Positions 1 through 13,100 of a stretch of DNA of 64,000 nt are shown here, piece after piece. The notes under the pieces were generated by a model that did not search any database, was not told the origin of the DNA, and saw only the letters and a program-made list of their open reading frames with translations. This DNA is from Parus major (Eukaryota; Chordata; Aves; Passeriformes; Paridae), in assembly GCF_001522545.3 (NCBI RefSeq), contig NC_031783.1, positions 3,718,532-3,782,531 on the forward strand, given 5' to 3'. Position 1 is the first letter of the stretch; every line of letters starts with the position of its first letter. A program made the position numbers and the translations under genes.

Positions 1-2999
1 ACAGTCTGGGTCAAACAAGAAGCAATGCAGCTCTGGGGAAATGAGTCTGTGCTTTACATCCTTTCCTCTCTGGCACCAGGTATGGGAGTTGTCTCTTCTC
101 TCAAAATTCCCAGACAATTATATTCTGAAAGAAATTGAACATAATGTGCAGGTGCTTAAATGTTTGACAGGGCACTTCCCATTCTGCCTCAGCAGGTACT
201 TGCAGTTCTTTTGGCACTGTTCTGATGAGTGTGTGATGCCTTTAAAGTGCTCTGGTAAGCAGGAATCCTGGCTGGAAAACATTCCTGCTGCTGGGGTATC
301 GTTTCTGAGTCACTGCTTTGATGCACAGGAACATATGGCTGGTTGCAGGAGTGGACTGAAGAGATGCAAATGTCAGTGTGACACTGGCCAGGACTGAGAT
401 CACAGAAAAGAGGAAGGCAAAAGATTATATATATATTTTTTAATTACATCTATATTTTAATTACAGTATTTGCATTGCTAATATTAATCACTGTTAAAAA
501 AAAAGCAGTTTATTTCAGGGGGTGCATGCATTAACAGCTCTGGTATTAGATGTAAAAACACATGGATCTAACCAGCCAGGTCCCAGCTAAACATTTGCGC
601 CTTCCTTTCCCAGACCTGCCAAGTTTCCCATCCCAGTTCCTATTTGACAGATAAATGGAGCAAATTAAATGCAGGAATAAATAATTACCAACATTCACCA
701 TAAGCCTGAACTATTTGGAAGGACACTAGAAATGAAACTGAGATGTCCTGGATGATTTTGTCACTTCAAAGCTTGATTAGGAGTCCTGAGTATCTTTCAA
801 AGTTCAAAACTGAACAGAAATGTTCAATTTCTAGTGGAAGTTTGGGGATGGATAGAGAGGTTACTGGGTAAGAGATTATCAGGGTCTTAGAGTCAGACTG
901 AAAATTCAGAGTTCTTTCCCAGTGTGGATGACTTTTCCATGGACTTCCCACCATTATGACTGATTATATTAATATATAATCTCTTTTCTATCATATTAAT
1001 ATATAATCTCTTTTCCCAGGTAATTTCTAATCTAGGTGCTTCAGCCTTTCAGGGTGGAGCTGACACTGTAAGATGCTACTTCAACCTATTCCAAGTCCTT
1101 TCCAAAGAGTCTAGAAAAGTCCTTTGCAACTTCTAACACCTTTCTTTTATTTTGTAGGCAACTAAAAGGAAAATCAGGAAAATTCTTTTTGAGGGAAGAA
1201 GAAGAGTGATGTGGTATTGGTGTTGTTTTGGTTTTGGTTTTTATTTGGGCTTTTTTCCCCTGAACAAAAATTTCACATTTTATGAAGGTGAATTATATAG
1301 TAAAGATGAATTATGTAGCACAGAGGTCTGTAATTAACTTTATCACTTTGTCTGCTTTTGATCTAGCAGGTCTTCAGGAGGAAACATTATTTCATTTACA
1401 TTCATATTATCTTTCTCCCCTTACCAAAAAAAAACCCAAAAACAAAGACCTGTTTTCTCAGTCTTTAGAAATGTGAAGAGAATGTTATTGTGCTCCTCTG
1501 TTCTACCCTGTTGCTTTCAATTCCTATTTAATAAGACACAGGACATCTCTCATAAATTCTGTAGCATCAGTGTAATGTTCCTTTGATGATATATTGCATG
1601 TTAAGTTGGGATTGGCATGAAAGGATAGTGAGGGCTAAGGAGAGATTTTTATTTTTATTTTTATTTTCTATTTTTCCCATAAAAATTCTGCATCTCTTGC
1701 TGTCAGAATGTGTGGGGAGCTCTTGGTCTGAGGGTTTGCACATGGGGTGTTCTGCACTCTGGTCATGGGCTGTCTGCAGCTGCTCCTCCCTGTCCCTCCT
1801 CAGCTGGAATTGGCTCTCAGTGCCCTCCCTGCAGCTGAAGAACTCATGATTTTGGCAGCCCCCTCTGGAAGAGCAGGAGTGAATCTCAAGAGAAGATCCA
1901 TTTCTGGGGCAGAGCAGGCCTGGACACTTGTCCTGACCCTTTTCCTGCTCTGTTGCTCTGAGTTTGAGACTTTCCCCACGGGACCCCTCTTGGAGCTGCC
2001 AGAGGTTTGGAAGCTCATTTCCAAGCTCTGACATTTGAAGTTGCTTTCCCCTCATTTCCCTGCAGGTATTTATAGATACTCTGGCATTCTGGTGGCTTTC
2101 TACCTGAAAAGCAACACATTTACTCTGTTATTGCTTTTCTTTCTGTGCAATAATGAGGATCTCAACTGCAATAATGACCCTGGGCATGAAATGTAATTTA
2201 GACACCTCAAACCTAATTTTGTTGTAATACCTACTTCCATGGATTTCTAAGTTTTTAAATATATATATGAATTAATGATTAAATACATACATAACCTATA
2301 TTTTATATAGGATCCTATATTGTATAACGCATTTATTACCCCCTAAAAACTCACACAAAGTTGTATTGTTCATCTCTAGTATAACTCTTGCTGTCTCTTC
2401 TTGCCCATCTTGTTATTTCTGTGCTTTTCATCCCTTTTCTTCGTAGTCTATACTCCTTCCACAGGAACAAATTTCATCTCTTTTTCTTCCTTTTTATATG
2501 CTAGTTCTTTCTTCAAGTCGCTATCCTCTTGCAGTGTAGTGCAGGATAATCAAACCAGCAAACTTTGTCCTTTTTGAAGCAGGGGTGTTTGAACATTTGA
2601 AAACCCACAAAAGAAAGGCAGATCAGTAGTTCTGGCATTCTTCAAAATTGCTCTTTCATTTGAGAGGAATAGAGGAGCTCGGGGTGGGCAAACTGCAAGT
2701 TGTGGTGTGTGTTTAATGAGGCTGTGGAGGGAGCAGGAGAGGGATTGGGAATGATTCCATGTGGGGAATGCAGATGCGTCCACTTCAAGGAGAAAAATGC
2801 TCTTGAAGTATAATCCTATATTTGATAATCAGGTGAAAATTCGAATGTATCCAGGATTTCCTCAGGAAGCCCAGAGCTCTGAGATCCGCTCCCTGGAGGT
2901 GAAGTTCCAGCTTGCACCACCCTTGGTCAGGTGGATTGCACTAAGCTGAGTGTGCCTGCTGAAGTTTGGGATTCTCAGCCTTGTGTCCTGCAGCTCCTG
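1..2999. other. Noncoding DNA, no gene recognised
   Basis: AT-rich single-copy-looking sequence with short open frames only. The longest, 162 codons on the minus strand at 1567-2055, has no recognisable domain and overlaps equally long frames on the other strand. It holds a T/G-rich tract at 1221-1258, an A-rich tract near 1424-1445 and a small tandem duplication at 966-1015. Nothing else stands out. Confidence 0.75.
966..1015. repeat. Two-copy AT-rich tandem duplication
   Basis: A 23-bp stretch (966-988) is repeated without change at 993-1015, separated by four bases, giving a 27-bp period. The core is TATTAATATATAATCTC. The identity of the copies points to a recent slippage or duplication event. 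No function is implied. Confidence 0.8.
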
Positions 3000-3649
3000 N
3001 NNNNNNNNNNNNNNNNNNNNNNNNNNNNNNNNNNNNNNNNNNNNNNNNNNNNNNNNNNNNNNNNNNNNNNNNNNNNNNNNNNNNNNNNNNNNNNNNNNNN
3101 NNNNNNNNNNNNNNNNNNNNNNNNNNNNNNNNNNNNNNNNNNNNNNNNNNNNNNNNNNNNNNNNNNNNNNNNNNNNNNNNNNNNNNNNNNNNNNNNNNNN
3201 NNNNNNNNNNNNNNNNNNNNNNNNNNNNNNNNNNNNNNNNNNNNNNNNNNNNNNNNNNNNNNNNNNNNNNNNNNNNNNNNNNNNNNNNNNNNNNNNNNNN
3301 NNNNNNNNNNNNNNNNNNNNNNNNNNNNNNNNNNNNNNNNNNNNNNNNNNNNNNNNNNNNNNNNNNNNNNNNNNNNNNNNNNNNNNNNNNNNNNNNNNNN
3401 NNNNNNNNNNNNNNNNNNNNNNNNNNNNNNNNNNNNNNNNNNNNNNNNNNNNNNNNNNNNNNNNNNNNNNNNNNNNNNNNNNNNNNNNNNNNNNNNNNNN
3501 NNNNNNNNNNNNNNNNNNNNNNNNNNNNNNNNNNNNNNNNNNNNNNNNNNNNNNNNNNNNNNNNNNNNNNNNNNNNNNNNNNNNNNNNNNNNNNNNNNNN
3601 NNNNNNNNNNNNNNNNNNNNNNNNNNNNNNNNNNNNNNNNNNNNNNNNN
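3000..3649. other. Assembly gap (650 N)
   Basis: Positions 3000-3649 are all N, so nothing can be said about the missing sequence. The flanks are GC-richer than the neighbourhood, and the edges are near-complementary (CAGCTCCTG on the left, CAGGAGATGCTG on the right). GC-rich or hairpin-forming DNA is a common cause of such gaps. Open frames drawn across the gap are artefacts. Confidence 0.99.
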
Positions 3650-3999
3650 CCAGGAGATGCTGAACCAAAATCACAGCCCGGGCATGGACACGGCTCCGCA
3701 GGGCACTTCAATGGGGATCCCCCGGACCTCAGGGGAATTGCTCATCAGTTCCACACTGCAGCTTTTGCTTGAGTCTCGCTCTTCTCCAGGCTCTTTGGTG
3801 TGTGTAACGGGATTGTTTTTCCTAGGAAAGCTGCCCCGTGTCCCCAAGGCCCCTCACATAATGGGTGTGCTGCTCATTCTCATGGCACAGCCGGTGCGTT
3901 CCCGGCTGGAGAGCTGCTCCCTCTCCCTGCTCCTCCAGGAATCCTTAGCAGGAGTAATTTGGGGGATTTATGGTGCCAAGAGCACCTCCCAACTAAACC
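3650..3999. other. GC-rich noncoding flank of the gap
   Basis: The sequence just right of the gap is noticeably GC-rich, with several CpGs (CCCGGGC, CTCCGC, CCCCCGG) before falling back to AT-rich DNA near 3960. No frame has a recognisable protein. It may be the edge of a GC-rich island whose centre lies in the gap, which is inference. Confidence 0.5.
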
Positions 4000-4262
4000 T
4001 TATGGCTCTTAATAGCTGCTACTTTTCCTTACAAAAGACACGCTTTTGCCCTGGGGCAATTAACTACCAAAGTAGTCGTTAGCTATTGATAATGATCAAT
4101 TTGTCAGCGATTACTGCTCAATAACGCCCTATCCTCTATTAATTAGATAAACTCACGGTGATTGTAGGTACTCTTCAAAGCACTTTCTTGGAGGATCAAG
4201 CCGGCTTGCCATAAGCCAAAGTGAGCAGCAGCTTTTCAAGAGTAGAGTAAATTATCTGAGGA
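4000..4262. promoter_or_regulatory. Candidate conserved noncoding element (enhancer-like)
   Basis: This stretch has the texture of a vertebrate conserved noncoding element. It is complex, free of simple repeats, and retains CpGs in AT-rich context (GTCGTT, CAGCGATT, AACGCCC, CACGGTG, GCCGGC). Developmental transcription-factor words are dense: a homeodomain TTAATTAG at 4139-4146, an inverted ATTGAT/ATCAAT pair at 4085-4100 and GATAA. The surrounding sequence lacks this density. Conservation was not measured, and the target gene is unknown. Confidence 0.4.
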
Positions 4263-6215
4263 AATGGGATATATATTGATTATAATGATACTTTTAGAAA
4301 TGCTCATGATTTGACAGGTTCATAATTTTCAGACATAGCTGCTCATAAGGGAAAGAAATTAATGCAGTCACAGTTTTTCCAGAAAACAGGTTCTTTACTG
4401 GTCCTTTCTGATACCCTGTGCTAGAATAAAGGAAAGAAGCAGCATGAACACACGGACATAGAACTGTATATACCTCAAAACTGCCCATATTTGGGACAAA
4501 AAGAGACTTCAGTGTACATGTTCATGAAAAATCTCTTTTTGGTTCTTTTTTTTTGGCCAGTTTATGATGCATCACAGAATGGATGCTTAATCTCTTCAGG
4601 GAGATGTGTATAGTTGCTGATGCTTAGAAACTGAAATTGTTATATCCACACATTTATATATATATATATATATAAATATATATATAAAAAATTATAAAAC
4701 TCAGTTTCTGTTTCTCATCAAATTGCTTAGTTTCAAGTACCCAATACAAATTTCTGTCCTCTGAAGACGTGATTCTGCAGTAATTCAGCATGTGACACTC
4801 TCATCACATCCTGCTGGAACATGGCCATGAAAACCATGTCCTTAGGAAAGTACTAAATGAATAAAAACCCAAGAAAATCACTGCACCTTGGTTAGGTGGG
4901 GAGGGCTGGGATTCAGTGTGCTTACATCAAATTCTTCTTGAGCTCCATTCAGTTTTAGCTTTAATATGTCATAAAATCTGCAGAGTTTTGGGCTGTTTCC
5001 AGCAGTATTTGCCATCAAGTAAAGTATGGAGTTCATGGGATATTTTATTATAAGTGTGAAAAATTATTTCAATGTACCATTGCAGTTAAGTTGTGGCCAC
5101 CTGATGAACTTAAGCAAGATCTCTTGCAGGCCACTTCAGAGTAGAGTTTATTCTTGCAGCAGCAAACAGAAGGTGAGAAAAAGCTATCACATTAACATTT
5201 TAACAGGATAAAGCCCAAGTGCCCCCCATTGACGGATGGATCCTGGCACTTTTTAATGCCATGTGGAGAATCCAGCGAGGATGACAAGTCTGAGCACCAG
5301 CAGGTGAGATCTCCTGGGCAGGTGGCCCTGGCTCAGCATCTTCAGGGGGCTGGGCTGGGACTCCCTCCATCCTTGTTGAGTTCTCTTAATGCTCCTGGAG
5401 AGGGAGAGAAGGAGGGGTGAACGTGAGCTCTGACATCTGACTGCACCACGGTGTTAGGGCAAACCTGAAATTCATCCTCATCTCAAAGCTGGAACTTCAC
5501 TTCCACAAATCCTGCCTTTTATTCCTGCATTTAATGCTGCTGCTTCTAAATTTCAGGTCAGAAAGTGAGAAAAAAAGGGGAGGTTGTATTGAGTTACTGT
5601 GGAGAAAACCTTAAGGTGCTTTGAGGTTTAGGTATAAAACATGGATTCTTTATAGCTCCCTGTCTTTGTCAGAATGTTTTCCATTGTGTTTATGTCTTGT
5701 CAATGCCTGAGGTATTGATTTCCTGCCAGTGTGAACTGGATTCCCAGCGAGCCTTTTTGTCCTTGTCTTCAGCACCCTTTGGTAAAGTCACTCAGGCTCG
5801 TTTGTTTGGTTTGGTTTTACAAACCATAAAGCAGCATTGTATGTGTGACTTCCTCGTTGTAAATGTAGCAGCTTTCCCTTATTTTTTCTCTCTGATACTG
5901 AGCTTTTAAAGTGGTAATTTTAGGAAAAAAAGGCTATGTAAACACAAGGTGAACTTATAGACCTGAGAATTGTAAAGAATTGGTTTCCTCTGGTGCTTTG
6001 TTCCACCGTGTTGGCTCATGAACTTATTTCAAGGCACAGATTGGAAAAAGTCATGTAGTGCTCACCTGCTGCACAATTAAAAGTGAATTCCCTTTATGCA
6101 TGAGCAGTACCGGGTTATGTGGAGTGGTCAAGAAAAAGCAGTTAAAAAATAGAGTACATGTGTTTGACTACACATTTGTTTTAAATAATTATTGTTTTAT
6201 TGCATTTGAAAAAGC
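4263..6215. other. Noncoding DNA, no gene recognised
   Basis: Unremarkable AT-rich sequence. It contains a (TA)n run at 4654-4686 and a short T/G-rich stretch at about 5799-5820. The small open frames have no family resemblance that I can recognise. Confidence 0.7.
4654..4686. repeat. (TA)n microsatellite
   Basis: An alternating TA run interrupted once by an extra A near 4674. It is likely length-polymorphic. Confidence 0.9.
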
Positions 6216-6221
6216 CAGATG

Positions 6222-6383
6222 ATTTATTATATTATTATTATTATTAATAATAATAGCAATAACAGTGATAATAGTAATAATAGTAATAACAGTAATAATA
6301 GTAATAGTAATAGTAATAGTAATAGTAATAGTAATAGTAATAGTAATAGTAATAGTAATAGTAATAATAATAATAATAATAAT
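6222..6383. repeat. Compound (ATT)n/(AAT)n/(TAATAG)n microsatellite
   Basis: The array begins with ATT repeats (6225-6244) that turn into AAT repeats (6245-6254), so the two halves can pair as a hairpin. Imperfect TAATAG/TAACAG units follow, then ten perfect copies of a GTAATA hexamer at 6301-6360, then AAT repeats to 6383. The + strand reads as poly-Ser/Asn and the minus strand as poly-Leu. Both frames come from the repeat and are not proteins. Confidence 0.95.
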
Positions 6384-6955
6384 TGTCCCTTTCTTGACCT
6401 GAATGCCTGTGTCATGTGTTAAGGATATGTGTTAAGCAACACTTTTCTCTAGCTTGTTAAATGATTGTGGGAACTTGCTGGTGTTCTCAGATCATTGTTC
6501 TTTGGTTTGGTGTAATACAGAGCAGATTTCAGGTCATGACCTAGCAGAGGTTTTTATGTTGATTCCTTTGCTGGATTTCAGCACACATGTATTGCACAGT
6601 AGTCCTGTGTGTACTCTGAGCTGCCTTCCCCTGTGGGTGTGACACCTCTGACACCTGGCTGTGCCTAAATCCAGTCTTGTTACCTCTGGCATCATTTCCA
6701 GGCTGACTCTGAGTGTGCTCTGAGCTTTGATTCATCAGCACCCAGCTCTGCATTGCTGTAAACAGCAGGGCTGTGACATTCTGTGTGTTCATGGCCGTGT
6801 TTTGGGGACTTGTGGTGGGTGATGCCCACGATCCCCACTCAGCACTCACGTGTGATGCTCTGTCACAAGACGTGTGGCTGCTGCCAGAGGTGGCCATGCA
6901 GCAGCTTGGCCTTTCCTGAGGAACCTTCCTGCCCCTTTTGCATCTGTGGTGCAGA
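6384..6955. other. Noncoding DNA, no gene recognised
   Basis: Complex sequence between the microsatellite and the regulatory-looking block at 6956. A minus-strand frame of 118 codons (6541-6897) shows no domain and I treat it as chance. Confidence 0.65.
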
Positions 6956-7180
6956 ACAGCTGATGGTAATCACTATAAAAATTAATTATGAGCTGATGGG
7001 CAAGGGCATAATCAAAGCAGAGATGAATTAGAGCAGCGATCCAACATCCAGACCTTTAAACCAACTGATAAACCTCTACCTTTGATTAACATGAGGGAAG
7101 TATAATAGGAAAACTTCATTGTCAAGGGCTCTAATTGTCCAGTTCTGTGCTCAGTAAGTGTTAAAATGCAATAGCTGGAC
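6956..7180. promoter_or_regulatory. Candidate conserved noncoding element
   Basis: A dense set of developmental transcription-factor words in complex sequence: AATTAATTATGAG, ATGAATTAGAG and CTCTAATTG (homeodomain cores), CCTTTGATTAA at 7079-7089 (close to the TCF/LEF consensus), and AACTGATAAACC. It lacks simple repeats and contains no open frame of note. This is a judgement from motif density only. Confidence 0.3.
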
Positions 7181-10100
7181 AAAAAAAATCAGACAAACAA
7201 AAGTCTGCACTGAATTAATGGTTCAGTAAAATGCCTAAGTAACATATGTTCCAACCTGGCTAGAGTCCTAAAGTAGGAGAAAAAGACTTTAATTACATGA
7301 TTGATGGGCTCTTCAGGAGAGCTCCAAATTCAAGGTGCCTGCAAGGTGACAGGAGTGTCTGCAAAGGGCAGGGGGAAAGAGGAGGAGGGGACAGGGGAGG
7401 CAGCAGCAGCTCACAGCATCCCTGCCTCACTGGGGCTGGTACATTTAACAGCTTCCTGCTTGGCTGTCTCACAAAAATTAGGCAAAATATCCAGCTGCTT
7501 CCTGCAATGTTTAGGAACTATAAAACTTTGGGGTTTTTTGCTAGTGAACAACAGTAAAGAGCTTGTTCTGAAGCAGTAAAAGCCTTACACTGGTGATTGG
7601 CTGACTAAACTTCCCAAGGCACTTTGTGATAATTAGAAGTTTCTACAGTGTTAAGCATTTTTGTTGAATGACTCCTGGCAAAGTGGTTGCCAGTTTTTCT
7701 GTGAGAGGGGTTCCTTATGTCTGTGTGACCACACATTTCAGTTTAGACATCACTGAAAGGTCTTCTGAGGTACTGATGTGAGATAATGAGCCATAAATCA
7801 TGGCCAGGTTCTCCCTAAGTGCCTGTGAACCAGAATTTTGTCTGTGATTCTCTAAGAATTGGGTCCCATTATTATCATAATCTATTTTTTCAGCTGTGGT
7901 GGGGTAGCTTTTTTGCTCTCACATAGCAGAGGATATTTTTCAATAAACTATTTAGTGGATTGCAAGATTATTTTGAATATTACTTTATATTTCCAGTAAG
8001 GTATTGATAGCAAACCCTTCCTTTATGTGCTATTTAATTTTTTTATCCCAACCTTTCTCTGCCCATCAAGCCCTTTCTAGATATTGCTGCAGTTTTCTTC
8101 TCTGTCAGCCTTGGTGGCATTACTTGCCACCAAGAAGAAAATACTCTGCTTTTCAAAATATTTTCTTGTGGCAGGTCATTGAGGTCATATTGGCTGTTAA
8201 GGAAAAAGTGAAACAGTGAATTTCACTGAATGAAATGGCTGAGGTGAATTTACAGAATCCAGGTTAAATGATGATTACTTGTCCCAGTTTCAATTGTGCC
8301 CCAGATTTGAACATTATGCTATAGAGTCAATTCAGATAAATTAATGGTGAATCTGTCTCACAGCTGATTATTAGTTTCTCCTGAGATGATATTAGATTAA
8401 ATTTTTTTGATCCTTTGCAGTTTTTGTGTATTTCTGACTCTGTTTTTAAGGGTTTTGTTTGTTTGTTTGTTTGTTTTGGTTTTTTGGTTTTTTTTTGCAA
8501 TGCTATGGGCAAAAAAAAAGTAGAAATGTCACTTTGCTTAGGGAAGATGTAGTTCTGAATAATTTTGTGTAGTTTGAAATATTTTTACTTTCATGGCAGT
8601 ATAGTACACCTTAGCTAGTAGAATAGGGAAATTGGCAATGTTGCTTGCTGGGTCACCATTTCAAAAACACCTGGGTACAAAAGCAATGTGTTTCCCACAG
8701 TGATCATCATTGCTGCTCTCAGGAAAAGGCTGAGGATCCAGCAGGATTTGTGTGACTCAGGAAAGGAGGCACTGCCAGGGCAGGGTGTGCCTGTTCCACA
8801 TCCCTTTGCAGGAGTCTCAGCAGCTTGCAGAAATAATGCTGTGGCAAAGAAAAGCACCCTGCCCTGGCAAAGATGACATCAATTCCACTCATTGTGTCAA
8901 GTGAAATGCATTGGGTTAGGATAACCTGAATAATACTTTCATTTTAATGAGACAGGTGGATAGAAATTTCCCAGAAAGGTATTTAAGGTTGAGGTCATTA
9001 ATGTGCTCTGTCTCGCTGAGATGTTGAATGTTTGTAGTATTCCACATCACAATTACATCAACAATATTCAGAGTGAATGGGGCTGTGGTGAAAGGGAGAG
9101 GTGAAAAGAAGCAGAGGAACCCTGTGAGGTTATAAAGTGTTTGTGTTCTGAACAAGTAGTGAGTTTGACATCTGGAATGTCCTAAAAGCTGCTGGGGGCA
9201 CAGGTGGCTGTGGAAGACTTTAACCCTGTGGTTCCCCAAACCAGTGGAACTGGTGAAGTGAAATAAATCTTCCTGCTGCCCATAGCAAGAGTTCAGGAGG
9301 CACAGAGGCTCCAGCTTTGTGGAAGATCTGTTTCCATGTATTTGATATACTGGTGATAGTTTAGGTGTATCATAATCAGTGGGCTGATGTCCTAATGAAA
9401 TTAATTGCAGATACATTTGTGAACAACAGCCAAATGGTCTGATAAAATCAGCTTTGCTTTAGAAGAGGGGCACCACTCAATGCAGTGTTTTGGAAAGAAC
9501 CAATATGTTTGGAATACTGGAATTATAATAGAAAAAGTAGTTTGAGTGCACTGAACAAAGGAAGTCCCTCTCCAACATCTTGGTGTTGATCCTTCTGCCT
9601 TTGCTGTAGTAAATAACATTTATGCAGCCTTTTTACTTATTATCTTGTTATTAGAAAAAATACTTAATGTACAGATGAATTTTACCACAAACATAACTGA
9701 CATTCAAACCTGATATAAAGATGAATCAGAAAAATAACAGCATTTACTTACAAAGTATGGATTTTTATTTTTTTTTAATTTTAGTTCTCATAGAAAGTAC
9801 AAATTCAGGTGCACTGTACTGCAGCCAGTTTGGTGTGGAGGGAGCTGCACTGAAAACACGGTGAGTCCTTCCACTAGAACAGTCACTAAATAAAAGACAA
9901 GATGGTGGAATCAAAGGAAGGCACTGAGGTGACAGTGACCTACTTTGCTAAATCAGAATAACTGCTTTAAGGTCCAACACTGCAGGAGCTAACCTTGAAA
10001 GTGCTGAAAATCCCTAGTTTGTGACATCAGCAGAGTAGAAATTAAAAAGCTATGAATCACTGTTAGAACAAGTTTATGCATGGTTTCATGGTGATAAATT

Positions 10101-13100
10101 AAAAATTGTCTCCAGCAATCTGCATGTGAAACCTGGGCACTGCTGGGCTGATGTAACAAACCACAGCCACTGCCACAAATCTGAGCACTGCTTGCAAAAT
10201 GCCCAGAGGAGGGAGATAACACAGGGTCAAAAACGTGTTCTGCTGAGACTTCTGGCTTTGTTTTCTTCCCACTGCTCTTGGGCAGGACCTTTTCAGATGC
10301 ACTCACTGATTGCTGAATGATGCATTCATGACAGCATCATTTTCCCTTTTATTGATTCTCATTTTCTAAATTGCCAGTTAGGACATGATTTTCTATGTCT
10401 CTGTTCAGAACAGTATTGTGCCTAAGCTAAGCTGCAGGTTGTGAGATGATGCAGTTTCATTGCTAGGAAGGAACCATGGTCAATTAACACACAGTAGAGC
10501 TTTCACCTGGATCTCTAACCTCCCCCTAAAACTATTAAAACTCTGTAATTTTTGTTGCTAATGTTTCAGATACCTCAGTTGCTGTGTTTATGTTGGATGA
10601 AGGTGTGGAGGAAAGGGGAAAATACAACCTTTAGCTTAATATCTTAAATCTTTTATATTTTATATATCTTATACATTCTTAATAAAGTATCTTACTGTAC
10701 ATACTTCTTTTTATCTCTTTTTTTTATTATTATTTTTTTGGTGGTAAATAACAGTGAAAATCTAAACATCAACAAAAAGCAAACACCAGCACCCCTAACC
10801 CCCAAAATAGAACCAGTGGCAGAGCTGACATTTCTCTGCTGAAGCTGCCTTATTGTTTGTACCTGAAAGATGTACTTTCCTCAGAGAATTTTGGACCAGG
10901 GGAGGAGGAAATGAATGATATTTCATTTATGATTTACCTCATTGTTTCCTTCCTGGGCAAAGAGGAATGAAGGTCCCATGGATGGGGCACAATCCTCTCC
11001 TTGGATAACAGTGTGGGGAGGATGGAAATTGACTGTGGCAGAAAGTTGTCTCAGTTTTTGTAGTTCACAAAATGCCTCTAATTCTGTGATGGTAAGGAAG
11101 AAGTGAGTGTGTTGTTTGTAAGGAATACTTTTGGAATTCTGTCTGGCACAGCAAAGTTTCCATAGGTGACAGCAGCAATAGCTGTTGGTCTAATGAGTAG
11201 TCATTATGAGGAGGAATTAAGTTGTTCTTTGCAGTAAAATTATCCAAGGGGAAACTGCAATAGCAAAGCTGTTGCTTGGAGTTATTTGCCTTTCCACTGA
11301 TTGAGTTTCATTACACTCTTTCATGATGCTGAACTTGAAATTTCTTTACTGACTTGTTTTCACACATAGCCAGTTCTGCTGCTGATGTTTCATTCCAGTC
11401 CTCTGGGGACATGACCCTTGACCCTTTTGAAAGTTTATCTCATTTTTCCACAAACCTTTAAAATTTTATTTTAAGCCATTTTATATATATTTTATCAAAA
11501 TACTACATGGTAGTGCAGCAGTTTTGTTTGAGCCAGGTTTTCAGCCCTCTGCTCTCCCTGCACAGCCTGTGGAACACTGGGACAGCACTGGCATTTGGTA
11601 CATTCCAGTTACATCACTTCTAATATTCTCTGCTTCCTTTCCCTCCTTGAATCTGTTCTCCTCTTATTTGTTTCATCTGTTATATATGTTTCATCCTATT
11701 GTATGTTTCACTTTGCTACAAAATTATCACTTTGTCTGAAAGCTTTACGATGGTGTTTGCAATTCATTCCCTGTAGAGATTCTTCAGTATCAGATCCTTC
11801 ACTTTCCTTCTACCTTTTAGGCAGACCATAACAATCAGAAATCCATCTGGGAAAGCTGGGAATAAACTCATGATAGATCTGATTGCTAATGGACACTGGT
11901 GAAGTACATCTGTGCTTTATCACAGCCATCCTGCCTGAAAAGCAGAGAACACATGGATCTCATGCTTGGTACAGCATTTCTTTGTGCACTGAATGTTCAG
12001 GCCATTTTGGAGACATCACAGAAGACAAGTGCCAACACAGTTTCCTTTGAAACACTTTTCCAGGGTTGTATCCAGTCCAGGGCACTCCCCAGCAGTTATT
12101 TCAGATGTTCTTAGGCCAGAAGTGCCTGCTGATGCCTTTGGGATGCAGCAGGGCTGTGAAAGGGGCTGGGATCATTACAGCACTCAGAACAGTTGGATGG
12201 TGCTGTTCCCTTCAGAAACACAAGCTGATAGAGAGAAGTGTTTTCCTTCAGAGGAAAGCTCTGTCTTGAGCTGCAGAGGAGTCAGTGTCCTTAAGGGGCT
12301 CTCACTGCTGCTGAGCTTGTGGTTTGTCTGAAATACTCAGAGCACCAGGCTGGAGAATGAATTGTGTGTTGAAATTATAGAAGAGAGGTTGTGAAAAGAA
12401 ACTTAGCATGGACACTAAATTGGAAGCTTAGTTTACCTCATCAAGGTGCTTATATTTGGTGGGATAAGTGCCAGTTGCTTTGAGCTCCCTAGTGATTCAG
12501 TGATGCTTTAGACCAGTATGTGGAACAACTGAAAACTGAGCCATGTTAGGACATACAGAAAAATATGTTGGGCCATGGATTTCCTTCCATCCACACAGCA
12601 TTTGTTTAAAAAGACTGCAAGCACTACTTAGGATGGGTAGATACCCAAAGGGGAGCTACCTGTGCTGCAGTAAATGTACAATCCTACAGCAAAAGCCAGG
12701 AGTGTGAGGTGTACCCCAGGGGATCCCGGCTGGCTGGGGAGCAGGGGCAGACCCTGGACACCAACAGAACCTCCCAGAACAAAAGGAGGAGCCACTTGCT
12801 CCAGGCTGGAAGTTGTTCCCTCCTGTGAGCAGGATGTGCAGCCCTCAGGATGCTCTCTGCCACCTGATGATTAAACATTAATTCCCCAGGGCTGGGCAGA
12901 ATTGAAGGTGCTGTGGTGTCTCAGTGTGGCTGCACAGACAACAAAATTCTCCTTCTGGATAATCCAGGCCCCAAGGACTGCTCTTTTTCTTACTATTTTT
13001 TTTTTTTTTAGGTAATTTGTTTAACAGGTTTTCTATTCCTTCTCAGCTGTTCCAATGTATTTAAGGAAAATCAAATCCCTTCAGACAATTTTAATTCTGT

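Noticed and set aside
1567..2055. 162-codon minus-strand frame
   Set aside because: No family resemblance. Frames in other phases of both strands are also open here.
2862..4082. Long frames of 237-383 codons on both strands
   Set aside because: Most of each is unknown residues from the N gap. The real flanking parts are short and unremarkable.
6219..6422. Poly-Ser/Asn frame on + and poly-Leu frame on the minus strand
   Set aside because: Both are translations of the TAATAG/AAT microsatellite.
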